Assembly: GCA_024742285.1 (NCBI GenBank)
Contig: JANSYR010000013.1
Coordinates: 124,001 to 188,000, forward strand
Source of the DNA: a bacterium
GTDB taxonomy: Bacteria > Myxococcota_A > UBA9160 > UBA4427
Reading direction: 5' to 3'
Length of the DNA stretch: 64,000 nucleotides
Below are positions 35,112 to 44,236 of the stretch, piece by piece (the stretch's first letter is position 1; the number at the start of each line of letters is the position of its first letter). The notes under the pieces are model-generated. The model made no database searches, was not told the origin of the DNA, and saw only the letters and a list, made by a program, of their open reading frames with translations. The position numbers and the translations under genes are program-made.

Positions 35112-37340
35112 CTAGTCGCCTTCGCCCTTCATTTTGCGGATCTCTTCGCGGACCAGGGTCTCGGCCATCTCGGGGATGACCTCCCACGCGATCTGCTCCA
35201 CCCGGCCGATGACCTGCTTCACGATCGTCTCGGAGAGGTCCGAGAACGCTTCCCAGGCGACCTTCTCGAGGGTCTCCTGGATACGCTGCTCGACCATCGG
35301 CGAGAGGTCGGCGATCCGCGCGTCGGGCGCCGTCGCCGGCGGCGCGCCGATGGCGAAGTCGTCTCCGGCCGGCTCCTCGTCCGCGTCGATCGCGGGCGGC
35401 GTGAAGGGTTCCGCCTCGAGGGGCGAGGCGTCTTCTTCCTCGATCTCGAGGGCGTCGGTCGGATCCGCCGCCTCGGACTCGTCCTCGAGATCCGACTCGA
35501 GATCGGGCGCGAGCAGATCGTCGTCGACGTCGAGGTCCTGGCCTGCGCCGAAGGTGATGTCGGCCGGATCCGCCGTGGCCGTCGGAAGCTCGTCCAGCGG
35601 CGAGCCGGTGGCCAGGTCATCGAAGAGGTCGGTGTTCCCCGTGATCGGCGCAGCGGACCTGGATTCGGCCGGCGTCGCGACGGCGGGCCGATAGGCCTCC
35701 GGAAGCTCCGGGACCTCGACGAGGGCCTCGGGCTCCGGGATCGGCGCGGGGCGGGCTTCGTCTTCTTCATCGGCCGTCGGCGCCGTGGCGAGGTCGCTCG
35801 ACGAGACGTCGTAGCCGGCGACGATCGTCTCCGCGGCGGCTTCGCGCGCGACGGCGGCGGGTTTCTCGGTCGGGGAGTCGATCGCGTCGTCGGGGATCGG
35901 CGCCTCGGTCGCCCCGAGGATCGCCGACTCCGAGATGTCCATCAGCGAGGAGAACGAATCTTCGCCGATGTCCGCGGGCGGCGGCTCGGCGGCCACCTGC
36001 TCGGAGACGTCGAAGGCGAAGTCGACGGAGCCGCCGGTCACGCTCGAGGGCGCGAGTCCCAACGGATCCTCGTCGTCGAGGCCCTGGACGACCGTCGCGT
36101 CCGGCTCCGGCGTCTTCGGCAGGTCGAAGGGGTCGCGGGCGGGCGGTGTCCCGAAGTCGGGCGCCTTCCTCGAAGAGGGGGCTTCTTCTTCGAGGGCCGC
36201 GTCGAGATCGGCCACGACCGTCGTGTCGGCCGGAATCGCGGTGTCGGAGATCACATCCGGCGAGGGCGCCGTTGCGCGATCCTGATCGATGTCCGCCGAG
36301 GGGACGTGGACGGTCAGGTCCTCGAAGCCGCCGGACGGTTCGTCGCCCGCCGCATCCCCGAGATTCGGGGAGGTCGAGGCATTGAGCTCGTCGGTGGCCA
36401 CGAGGATGGTCGGCTCCCCCTCGGTCGGGACGGCATCGAGGGCCGCGTCGAGGTCCACCGGGCGCGCTGCAGGCAGCGGGTCGGCGGGTCGTTCTCCGAC
36501 GGCAGGGCGCTCGAAGGGATCGGAGGAAGCAGAAGAGGTGGCGGAACGCGGCGCTAGGGGCGCCATCGGCGGGAGATCCTCGTCGGGCAGGACGGCGACG
36601 GTCGCGTCGTCCAGCTCCTCGCCGGCGGAATCGCGCTCTTCGTCCATCGACGCGCCGAGCGCCATCGTGCCGCCCGCCTGGTCGAGCTCCTCGGCGGCGC
36701 CGTCACCCGGCGCCCCGAAGAAATCGCTTCCGGGGGCGTCTTCGGCATCGAGCTGCGGCGTCAGGTCGAGGCTCGGCGCGGCGGTGGAGGTGTCGCCGCC
36801 GAGCTTCCCGTCGTTGGCGCCGAAGAGGTCCTTGGAGGCGGGGGTGCTGCCGAGGGAGGTCACGACCGTCTCTTCGCCGTCGCTTTCTGCGGGGGGCGCG
36901 GGCTTGGCCTCGGCCTCGATGACCGGGCTGGACTTGGCAGCCCGAACGGGAGGCGGTGACGGGGCCGCGGCCGCTTCCGTGATGACCTCGTTCACGCGCT
37001 CGACGAGGGCCTGGGCCTCGAAGGGCTTGGTGATCTGCCCGTTCGCACCGGCGGCGGTCGCGCGCGCCTCGTCGAACGCCTCGAAGGTTCCTGTCAGGAG
37101 GAGGACCGGGGTGCCGGCGAGGGCGGGATCCTGCTTGATCGCCTCGCAGACCTCGTACCCGGACTTGCCGGGCATCACCACGTCCGCGAGCACGACGTCG
37201 GGCTGGATTTCCCGGGCCATGGTCACGGCGTCGTCGCCGTTGTCGGTCGAGACGATCTCGATCGACTCGTTGGCGAATGACAGACCGACCAGCTTCTGGA
37301 TGACGACCGAATCGTCGGCCAGCAAGAGCTTCTTGGACAT
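35112..37340 (-). CDS. Response regulator with long acidic linker and amphipathic C-terminus
   Basis: 742 aa. Residues 1-120 are a receiver domain: D9/D10, phosphoacceptor D53 in VVLADVVMPG, and K in QITKPFEA. About 550 residues of acidic, proline/alanine-rich low complexity follow. The last ~65 residues hold two related helical segments, VEQRIQETLEKVAWEAFSDL and VIGRVEQIAWEVIPEMAETL, ending REEIRKMKGEGD. A tail of this kind occurs on receiver proteins of myxobacteria and relatives and is probably an interaction module. No DNA-binding domain. Confidence 0.8.
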   Translation of the reverse strand: MSKKLLLADDSVVIQKLVGLSFANESIEIVSTDNGDDAVTMAREIQPDVVLADVVMPGKSGYEVCEAIKQDPALAGTPVLLLTGTFEAFDEARATAAGANGQITKPFEAQALVERVNEVITEAAAAPSPPPVRAAKSSPVIEAEAKPAPPAESDGEETVVTSLGSTPASKDLFGANDGKLGGDTSTAAPSLDLTPQLDAEDAPGSDFFGAPGDGAAEELDQAGGTMALGASMDEERDSAGEELDDATVAVLPDEDLPPMAPLAPRSATSSASSDPFERPAVGERPADPLPAARPVDLDAALDAVPTEGEPTILVATDELNASTSPNLGDAAGDEPSGGFEDLTVHVPSADIDQDRATAPSPDVISDTAIPADTTVVADLDAALEEEAPSSRKAPDFGTPPARDPFDLPKTPEPDATVVQGLDDEDPLGLAPSSVTGGSVDFAFDVSEQVAAEPPPADIGEDSFSSLMDISESAILGATEAPIPDDAIDSPTEKPAAVAREAAAETIVAGYDVSSSDLATAPTADEEDEARPAPIPEPEALVEVPELPEAYRPAVATPAESRSAAPITGNTDLFDDLATGSPLDELPTATADPADITFGAGQDLDVDDDLLAPDLESDLEDESEAADPTDALEIEEEDASPLEAEPFTPPAIDADEEPAGDDFAIGAPPATAPDARIADLSPMVEQRIQETLEKVAWEAFSDLSETIVKQVIGRVEQIAWEVIPEMAETLVREEIRKMKGEGD

Positions 37341-37592
37341 CAGGACCCCCCCCTAATCGGGCCCTGAGGACCCGAATCCAGCGGCGAGCGTACCGCTCGA
37401 TGGGCTTATCGTCGCGATGTTGCGCATGATTGAATGGTTTTTTGCCGGTCGGTGAGGGAAAACCTGGGGGCCCCGGACCGATCCGGCCGCGCGAACGGGA
37501 CGGGGGCTTCTCGGAGTCAAGCCCCTTCGATTCCCCTCCGATAGGACCCGAATGAGCGCCACGCTGCCCGTGGCCCGAGGAGAAACGACCGG

Positions 37593-38324
37593 ATGCTGCT
37601 TCGCTCGGCTGCGAGCACCCACGTCGGCATGCGCCGTGAGGCGAACGAGGATCGGTACGCGATCGTGCCGGAGCTCGGGCTCTATCTGGTGGCGGACGGG
37701 ATGGGCGGCCACAAGGCCGGGCAGGTGGCGAGTCACCTCGCCGCAGAAGGGGCGATCCGCGCAATCGATGCGCTCCAGGGGGCTTCGGTCAGTCTCGCCG
37801 AGCGACTTCGCCACGCGGTGGCCTGCGCCAACCGGGAGATCTTCACCGCGGCTCAGGCCAAGCCCGAGCTCGGCGGGATGGGCACGACCTTCGTGGGCAT
37901 GCTCTTCGGGGGCGAGCGTCTGGCCCTCGCCCACGTGGGAGACAGCCGCGCGTACCTCCTCCGGCAGGGCCGGCTGCGCGGTCTGACCGACGACCACTCG
38001 ATCGTCGGCGAGCTGCTCCGGCGCCACGAGATCTCAGAAGAGGATGCTGCCCAACACCCCCACCGTCACGTGCTGACGCGCGCCCTGGGCGTTCGCCCGC
38101 GCACCGAGCCGGACCTCGCGGAGATGACGCCTCAGGAGGGGGACGTCTTCGTACTCTGCAGCGACGGACTGACCGGGCACATCGACGACGAAGAGATCGC
38201 CGAGCGCATCGCGAACGAGGACGACCTCGAGGCCGCGGCCGCGGGCCTCGTCGACGCCGCCAACCGCGCTGGGGGCCAGGACAACATCACCGTCCTGCTC
38301 GTCCGCTACGAAAAGGACGACTGA
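37593..38324 (+). CDS. PP2C-type Ser/Thr protein phosphatase
   Basis: 243 aa, metal-dependent phosphatase of the Stp1/PrpC group. N-terminal STHVGMRREANEDRY with the metal-binding ED, LVADGMGGHKAG, GMGTTFVGMLF, HVGDSRAYLLR, SDGLTG and NRAGGQDNITVLLV are the family motifs in order. It removes phosphates from proteins modified by Hanks-type kinases; none is encoded next door. GAGGAG about 10 nt before the ATG. Divergent from the long receiver protein, with 252 bp between them in which I found no strong promoter. Confidence 0.93.
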   Translation: MLLRSAASTHVGMRREANEDRYAIVPELGLYLVADGMGGHKAGQVASHLAAEGAIRAIDALQGASVSLAERLRHAVACANREIFTAAQAKPELGGMGTTFVGMLFGGERLALAHVGDSRAYLLRQGRLRGLTDDHSIVGELLRRHEISEEDAAQHPHRHVLTRALGVRPRTEPDLAEMTPQEGDVFVLCSDGLTGHIDDEEIAERIANEDDLEAAAAGLVDAANRAGGQDNITVLLVRYEKDD

Positions 38325-38725
38325 GCGCGCTCTCGCACGGGTGCCGATGGAGGCCGTGCTTCGTCTGGGGGCGGACGGGCACCGTGCTCAAACATCCTCG
38401 GCGCGAAGAAAGGCGTGCTCGGACGGGTTTCTCGTCGCGCCTGCGGAACTGCGCGCGGCACCCGTCCGCCCCCAGCCTGCGGGCGCTTGCGCTGGGCGCT
38501 GTGGACACGCTCCCTCGTTGGGAATCAGGGGGACGCGCCGTGCCGACTCGACCGCCTGCGATCCCCGTCGGTCGGGGTTGGGGGAGCGCGTGCGCCGCGC
38601 GCAGTTTCGCAGCGCGCGCTCGATCGCCGATCAGAGACGGGCCCCCTGCGCGCGAGACTGTTTGAGCACGGTGTGCGTGCTCCCCCAGCGTTGGCACGGC
38701 ACCCAGCGGCGGTGGGACGCGAGAA
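38325..38725. repeat. Non-coding 400-bp gap rich in long inverted repeats
   Basis: No convincing gene. Three long inverted pairs: 38365-38379 with 38461-38475 (15 bp, CTGGGGGCGGACGGG), 38380-38394 with 38659-38673 (15 bp, CACCGTGCTCAAACA), and 38442-38459 with 38594-38611 (17 of 18 bp, TGCGGAACTGCGCGCGGC). A shorter TGGGGGAGC/GCTCCCCCA pair is also present. The pairs interleave, so not all can form at once. It may be a structured RNA or decayed repeats. Confidence 0.6.
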
Positions 38726-39520
38726 TCAGCGGTCGACCATGCCCTTGAGCTTGGAGCGAAGCCGCATGACCGCCTTCGTGTGGATCTGGCACACGCGTGA
38801 CTCGGTGATGCCGAGGATCCCGCCGATCTCCTTCATGTTGAGATCTTCGTAGTAGTAGAGCGAGACCACGAGGCGCTCCTTCTCGGGGAGCGAGCCGATC
38901 GTGTCGGAGATGACGTGCTTCGTCTCCATCAGCTTGAGGGAGGCGAAGGGGTTCTCCGAGTTCACGTCCTCGATGATGTCCGCGAAGGTCCCGGCGCGCT
39001 CGCCGTCGGAGTTCGTGCCGCGGATCTCTTCCAGGTTGACGAGGCTGATGCCGCGAACCTGGTTGATCAGCGTGTGGAACTTGTCGATCTCGAGTCCGAG
39101 GGAGTCGGCCACCTCGTCTTCGCTCGCCTGGCGACCGAGTCGCTGCTCGACCTCTCCGTAGGCGCGTTCGAGCTTGCGTCCCTTCTGGCGAACCGATCGC
39201 GGCACCCAGTCGAGGGAGCGGAGCTGGTCGAGGATCGCGCCCTTGATCCGAAACTCCGCGTAGGTCTTGAACTTGCAGTTCTTCTCGTGGTCGTACTTCT
39301 CGATCGCGTCCATCAAGCCGATCACGCCGGTGTTGTGGAGATCGTCGAGGTCGATGTGCGACGGGAGCCGGACGGCGATCCGGTTCACGATGTACCGGAT
39401 GAGCGGGGTGTGCTCGAGGACGATCTCTTCTTTGAGGGGCGGCGGGATCTCGTCGAACTGCTCCCGGGCGTCGCGCATCCGAAGTTCCATTTCGCCCATC
39501 TCGACCGTCTTCTCAGTCAT
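38726..39520 (-). CDS. FliA/WhiG-type sigma factor (sigma28 group)
   Basis: 264 aa, group 3 sigma factor lacking region 1. Region 2: YIVNRIAVRLPSHIDLDDL, GVIGLMDAIEKYD, FKTYAEFRIKGAILDQLRSLDWVPRSVR, the classic FliA block. Region 3 includes RLGRQASEDEVADSLGL. Region 4: LPEKERLVVSLYYYEDLNMKEIGGILGITESRVCQIHTKAVMRLR. It would direct flagellar, motility or chemotaxis promoters, but no flagellar genes are in view. The ATG at 39520 starts the conserved protein; upstream codons are not conserved. Confidence 0.92.
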   Translation of the reverse strand: MTEKTVEMGEMELRMRDAREQFDEIPPPLKEEIVLEHTPLIRYIVNRIAVRLPSHIDLDDLHNTGVIGLMDAIEKYDHEKNCKFKTYAEFRIKGAILDQLRSLDWVPRSVRQKGRKLERAYGEVEQRLGRQASEDEVADSLGLEIDKFHTLINQVRGISLVNLEEIRGTNSDGERAGTFADIIEDVNSENPFASLKLMETKHVISDTIGSLPEKERLVVSLYYYEDLNMKEIGGILGITESRVCQIHTKAVMRLRSKLKGMVDR

Positions 39521-40144
39521 GTGCCGCCCGTTTTCTGCTGCGAGGGGGGAGTCGCAGCACCGCCCGAATCGAAACCGAGGCGGAAAATGAATTGGTGAGC
39601 CTGCGATCGTTCGCGCTCGGTCTTGCACGAGCGCTGCGATACGGACGCACCAAGAAGCACGGGACGTGCCAACGCATGCGGCTTTCTGGGGGAAAACCTC
39701 GATTTCGCAGCCACTTGCACTCGGCTGGAAAGCGCGGACGGGGAAAGCCGAGCGATCCTCGACGCTTGCCGTGGAAAGCGCATTCCGCCGGAGCGCACGT
39801 TCGTCGATCGGCTGCCTGCCAATCCGGATGGCGGCTCTCGGCGGCCGCCGGCAGAAGCGTCAAGGACCCGACGATTCGCCGTTTCTTGCATTGCAGATTG
39901 ATTCAGGGTGAAAGGGCCTTCGGGGTTCGACGAGCCCGGTGGTGCATCGACCCCCGAGGTTCGCCGGAACGTTCCGATCCACCTTTGCTCGCGTCCCACG
40001 CGAATGGATCCAATCGGATCGCAAGGCGAACCGGCCGAATCCCATGCCGATGGAGGGGCGGGGGCGTGGGAGGGGCCCGGTGTTCCGGGCTAGAGAAAGC
40101 GAAGCGGCGCGGTGCGGGACGAGGAGACCACGGCGGGAGGAGGG
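39521..40144. other. 624-bp gap without a recognisable gene
   Basis: Lies upstream of the sigma factor and downstream of the NtrC-type gene. Several open frames cross it but none shows a ribosome site or a protein family. Base composition is less GC-rich than the flanks. I found no tRNA, no convincing sigma70 or sigma54 promoter, and no terminator with a T run. Confidence 0.4.
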
Positions 40145-41593
40145 CTAGCCGCCCTCGGGCGGGACGATGCCCCGCTTCTTGATCTTCTCGATCAGCGTCG
40201 TGCGGTTGAGCCCGAGGAGTCCGGCGGCGCGGTTCTTGTTCCAGTGGGTGTGGTCGAGGGCCTGCTCGATCAGCTCGGTCTCGAAGCGTCCGACGACGGC
40301 GTTGAAGTCGACGCCGGTCGACGGCACCCGCGGCGCAAGGGTCTGGGAGATCGGTTCCGCCCGGATCTGGGCGGGGAGGTCCTCGACCTCGATGTCCCCT
40401 TCGCCGACGAGGACGGTCAGGCGCTCGGTGACGTTCTCGAGCTCGCGCACGTTGCCCGGCCAGTGGTAGTCCATCATCTGCTGCATCGCTTCGTCGGTGA
40501 TGCCCGCGACCCGGGTGCCTCGTTCGGACCGGGCCCGGTCGAGGAAATGGTGGACGAGCAGCGGCAGGTCCTCGATCCGCTCGCGCAGGGGCGGGACCTC
40601 GACCGGCAGGACGTTCAGGCGGTAGAAGAGGTCCTCCCGGAACTCGCCGGTCTCGATCATGTGCGAGAGGTCGCGATGGGTCGCCGCGATCACGCGGACG
40701 TCGACCTTCTGCGTCTTGGACGAACCGACCGGCTCGAAGGTCCGCTCCTGCAGCACGCGCAGGAGCTTGACCTGCAGGCTCGGGCTCATGTCGCCGATCT
40801 CGTCGAGGAAGATCGTGCCGCCGTGGGCGAGGGCGAAGCGCCCCTCGCGATGGTTCACGGCGTTCGTGAACGCGCCCTTCACGTGTCCGAAGAGCTCGGA
40901 CTCGAGGAGCTCTTCGGGGATCGCACCGCAGTTGACGGTGACGAGCGGTCGCTCGGCGCGACGACTGTTGAAGTGGAGCGCACGCGCCACGAGTTCCTTG
41001 CCCGTGCCGCTCTCGCCGGTGATCAGGACCGTACTCTCGGTGTCCGCGACCTTCTCGACGACCGAGAGGGTCCGGCCGAGGCTCGGGCTCTTGCCGATGA
41101 TGCTGTCGAACTTGTGGCGGGACTGGAGCTGGCGGTGGAGTGTCCGGTTCTCGCTCTTGAGGCGGCCGTGCTCGATCGCCTTGTCGACGAGCTTGCGCAC
41201 GACGTCGAGCCGTTCCTGCTCGAAGGGCTTCTCGAGGTACCAGAAGGCGCCGGCCTGCAGGGCTTCGAGGGAATTCTCGGGCGTGTTGTACCCGGTCATC
41301 ACGATGCACGGCAGGTCGGGAGCGACGTCATGGATCTGGCGCACGAGCTCGAGCCCGTTGATGCCCGGCATCTGGATGTCGCAGAGGACGAGGTCGATCC
41401 GCTCGCTGGCGACGAGGGTCAAGGCCTCTGCGGCGTCGGGGGCCGTGACCACCTGGTGGCCGACGCGCAGCAGGATGCGTTCGAGGGCACGGCGATACAG
41501 CTCCTCGTCGTCGACGACGAGGACGGTCGAAGGGGACAGGGACTGCAGGGTGGTTCTCCGCCTGGCGGAGGGGGCTGCCGAAGTGTAACGCAA
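40145..41593 (-). CDS. NtrC-family sigma54-dependent response regulator (variant GAFTNA motif)
   Basis: 482 aa. Receiver domain with phosphoacceptor D72 (LVLCDIQMPG) and K in LEKPFEQ; AAA+ domain with Walker A GESGTGKE, Walker B GGTIFLDEIGD and arginine finger region DLFYRLNVLPVEVPPLRER; C-terminal Fis-type HTH (NKNRAAGLLGLNRTTLIEKIKKRG). The sigma54-contact loop reads GAFTNA, not GAFTGA. TTG 41593 is the only start in frame before the receiver apart from a CTG 45 nt later. The kinase at 41787, transcribed divergently, is the obvious partner. Confidence 0.9.
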   Translation of the reverse strand: MRYTSAAPSARRRTTLQSLSPSTVLVVDDEELYRRALERILLRVGHQVVTAPDAAEALTLVASERIDLVLCDIQMPGINGLELVRQIHDVAPDLPCIVMTGYNTPENSLEALQAGAFWYLEKPFEQERLDVVRKLVDKAIEHGRLKSENRTLHRQLQSRHKFDSIIGKSPSLGRTLSVVEKVADTESTVLITGESGTGKELVARALHFNSRRAERPLVTVNCGAIPEELLESELFGHVKGAFTNAVNHREGRFALAHGGTIFLDEIGDMSPSLQVKLLRVLQERTFEPVGSSKTQKVDVRVIAATHRDLSHMIETGEFREDLFYRLNVLPVEVPPLRERIEDLPLLVHHFLDRARSERGTRVAGITDEAMQQMMDYHWPGNVRELENVTERLTVLVGEGDIEVEDLPAQIRAEPISQTLAPRVPSTGVDFNAVVGRFETELIEQALDHTHWNKNRAAGLLGLNRTTLIEKIKKRGIVPPEGG

Positions 41594-41786
41594 CCGTTTC
41601 GCGGGTCACCCGTCCGTCGGAGCGCAGGGGACCGACCCGTCGCGATGCCGCGGCGACGGGGATCGGCTAGTCTGGGCGTCCCCCGCGCAGGAAGCGTGGT
41701 CTCCGGACCGACGCGAAGGAGATTCCTGCACCAGCGATGGCATCTGGAAGCCGTCTCGAGAACGTCGAAGCGACGAGGGGGACGCG

Positions 41787-43856
41787 GTGAGCGTGATGGC
41801 GCCGACGGTCCGCGACACGGGTGCGCCCGCGCACGACGGCGTGATCAGGATCATCGTTCTCACACCCGGTGAGGATCCCCTCGGCGGCCCCGCCCCCATG
41901 TCCGTCGAGACGACGGCGGCACTCGCGCGCCTGGGCGATCCGGTGGAGCTGCTGCGCGCCCTCGATGCGGACGAGCTCGCCGAGCAGGTTCGCGATCCGT
42001 CGATCGATGGCGTGCTCTTCGACCGGCTACCGGCGACCGCCGTCGCGGAAGGCCTCGATCGGATTCCTTCCGAGGGACCGCCGGGCATCGTGGTGATCGA
42101 AGGGGACGGCGAGGCCGAGGCGCTCGAGGCCTTCCGGTCCGGCGCCTCCGACTGCGTCCACTTCGGACCGGACTACGAGAACGTGCTTCCGGTCGTGCTT
42201 CTCGAGCAGGTCCAGCGTTGGCGCGGGGATCGGCAGCGGCGCTTGTCCGAGGAGCGCATCCGTTTCCTCGAGGACCTGAACACCGGGATCGTCTCGGCGA
42301 TGCCGGCCGGTCTCGTCGTCGTCGACGGCGGCGGGCTGATCGTCTCCGAGAATCCCGAGTTCGCGCGGCGTTTTCCGTCCCGCTCGCATGGGGGCGCGGC
42401 CGAGTTCCTGGCCGCTCGCCTCCCCGCCGAGCTCGTCGAGGCGTTCGATGCGCTCGTTCGCGGCGAGTCGGCGGACGCGCCGCCGCTCCGCCTCGTCCGC
42501 GTCTCCGACGAGGACGGCACGGCCAGGGCCTACGAGATCCGGCACCGGATCCTCGACGACGCCGATCGCACGCTGCTCGTCCTTTCGGACGTGACGGAGA
42601 GCGAGTGGCTCTCGGAGCGACTCGAAGTGCTGCGCCGGGACACCCGCGACATCATCGAGAACATCAACAGCGCGCTCATCGTCGTCGATCTGGGCGGGCG
42701 GATCAGCTTCGCGAATCCGGCGGCCGAGCGGATCCTCGGTGGGCAGGACGGGGACCTCGGAGGGCGCCAGATCGAGGACTGGTTCGGACCGCCGGGCGAC
42801 GGACCGCATCCGATCGAGGCCTGCCTCCACGACGGGACCCGAAGCCGGGGCGCGGAGACGCTGCTGCGTCGCGCGGACGGGACGTGGATTCCGGTCGGGA
42901 TCTCCTGCTCGCCGCGACTCGACGGCGCCGGGCTGTCGCGCGGCGTCGTGGCTGTCTTCCAGGACCTGTCCGAGATCAAGGAACTCGAGCTCCATGTCCG
43001 GCAGACGGAGAAGATGGCGTCGATCGGTCAGCTCGCCGCCGGCGTCGCTCACGAAGTCAACAACCCGATGGGGTTCATCCACGCGAACCTGCATCAGATG
43101 TCGGAGTACCTGACGGACCTCGAGAAGTATTTCGAGGCGACCGATCGGCTCCAGCGCGCGGCGGTCGAAGGGGACCTCGAGGTGGTCCGCGCGGCGGCGG
43201 AAGACGTGCAGACGGTCGCTCGGGAGATCGACCTCGAGTTCGTTCGCTCCGACTTCGAGAAGGCGTTGATGGAGTCGGGGGAGGGCGCGGAACGCATCCG
43301 CCACATCGTGAAGGATCTTCGGGACTTCTCGCGACCAGACCTGCCCGCCCGCTCCGAGGCCGACGTGAACCAGGCGATCGATTCGACCGCGAACATCGTC
43401 TACACGATGATGAAGCACGACGTCGTGCTCGAGAAGGACTACCGCGAGCTGCCGAAGATCGAGGCCTATCCGATGCAGCTCAAGCAGGTGTTCATGAACC
43501 TGCTGGTGAACGCGCACCAGGCGATCGAGGCGCGAGCGGATCGCGGCCAGGGCGACCAGAAAGGCATCATCCGGATCGAGACGGAGGAGGTCGGAGCCGA
43601 GATCTGCATCCGGATCGCAGACACGGGCGTCGGGATTCCCGAAGACGCTCGCGCCCGGATCTTCGAGCCCTTCTTCACGACCAAGCCCGTCGGGACCGGC
43701 ACGGGACTCGGACTCTCGACCTCCTTCAATATCATCGAGCGCCACGGCGGTCGGATCACCGTGGAGAGCGAGGAAGGGGCAGGCACCGTCTTCGAGGTCT
43801 GGCTGCCGATCGCTCCGCCGGGAACCGAGCGGCGCTCTCCGGCGGACGAGGTGTGA
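41787..43856 (+). CDS. PAS-containing sensor histidine kinase with receiver-like N-terminus
   Basis: 689 aa, cytoplasmic (no membrane segment). Residues ~15-145 look like a receiver-type fold with a degenerate site (DGVLFDRLPAT). Two PAS-type domains follow (NINSALIVVDLGGRISFANPAAERI-type). The H-box is AAGVAHEVNNPMGFIHANLHQM with H at about 422, then a long DHp insertion, and a HATPase domain with N-box NLLVNAHQAIEA, DTGVGIPEDARARIFEPFFTTK and GTGLGLS. This is an NtrB-like class. GTG start; it overlaps the next receiver gene by 4 nt. Confidence 0.9.
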   Translation: MSVMAPTVRDTGAPAHDGVIRIIVLTPGEDPLGGPAPMSVETTAALARLGDPVELLRALDADELAEQVRDPSIDGVLFDRLPATAVAEGLDRIPSEGPPGIVVIEGDGEAEALEAFRSGASDCVHFGPDYENVLPVVLLEQVQRWRGDRQRRLSEERIRFLEDLNTGIVSAMPAGLVVVDGGGLIVSENPEFARRFPSRSHGGAAEFLAARLPAELVEAFDALVRGESADAPPLRLVRVSDEDGTARAYEIRHRILDDADRTLLVLSDVTESEWLSERLEVLRRDTRDIIENINSALIVVDLGGRISFANPAAERILGGQDGDLGGRQIEDWFGPPGDGPHPIEACLHDGTRSRGAETLLRRADGTWIPVGISCSPRLDGAGLSRGVVAVFQDLSEIKELELHVRQTEKMASIGQLAAGVAHEVNNPMGFIHANLHQMSEYLTDLEKYFEATDRLQRAAVEGDLEVVRAAAEDVQTVAREIDLEFVRSDFEKALMESGEGAERIRHIVKDLRDFSRPDLPARSEADVNQAIDSTANIVYTMMKHDVVLEKDYRELPKIEAYPMQLKQVFMNLLVNAHQAIEARADRGQGDQKGIIRIETEEVGAEICIRIADTGVGIPEDARARIFEPFFTTKPVGTGTGLGLSTSFNIIERHGGRITVESEEGAGTVFEVWLPIAPPGTERRSPADEV

Positions 43857-44230
43857 GCGGCGGACGTCCCATCGTGCTCCTCGTCGACGACGAGCCGGGG
43901 GTGCTCTCGGCGCTCCGGCGGACGCTCCGGCGCGAAGGCCTCGCGATCGAAACCGCCACGAACGGGACGGAGGCGCTCGACCGCGTGCGCACCGGCGCGC
44001 CGGTCGACCTCGTGATCTCCGATCACAAGATGCCCGGCCGGACCGGCGTCGAGCTGTTGACCACGATCCGTGCGGAGTCACCGGGCACGGCGCGCATCCT
44101 GCTGAGTGGCTGGACGTCGGAGATCGATCCCGCTGAGCTGCGAGCAGCGGACTGCGCGGCGGTGCTCTCGAAGCCCTGGGACGACGAGGAGCTCAAGACC
44201 GGGATCCAGGCGGCGCTCGGGCGCGACTAG
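43853..44230 (+). CDS. Single-domain response regulator
   Basis: 125 aa, a lone receiver: VDDEP at 11-15, phosphoacceptor D57 in VISDHKMPG, T/S in LLSGW, and K in LSKPWDDEEL. The SDHKMPG and KPWDDEEL pattern is typical of receivers that pair with HD-GYP or hybrid kinase systems. GTG start inside the kinase stop (GTGA overlap) implies stoichiometric expression with the kinase. No output domain, so it acts by protein contact or as a phosphate sink. Confidence 0.92.
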   Translation: MSGGRPIVLLVDDEPGVLSALRRTLRREGLAIETATNGTEALDRVRTGAPVDLVISDHKMPGRTGVELLTTIRAESPGTARILLSGWTSEIDPAELRAADCAAVLSKPWDDEELKTGIQAALGRD

Positions 44231-44236
44231 CCCGCC

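Noticed and set aside
34942-35187. A gene encoding 17-aa repeats across the 51-bp tandem array
   Set aside because: The frame is open only because the unit is a multiple of three; it has no ribosome site and overlaps the end of the receiver gene on the same strand.
37552-37986. Alternative ATG and frame upstream of the PP2C gene
   Set aside because: It reads a different frame through the phosphatase, whose motifs lie in the frame from 37593 with a GAGGAG ribosome site.
39592-40182. Possible gene in the 624-bp gap, plus strand
   Set aside because: No ribosome site, no family features, and it runs into the end of the NtrC-type gene; competing frames on the other strand are equally long.
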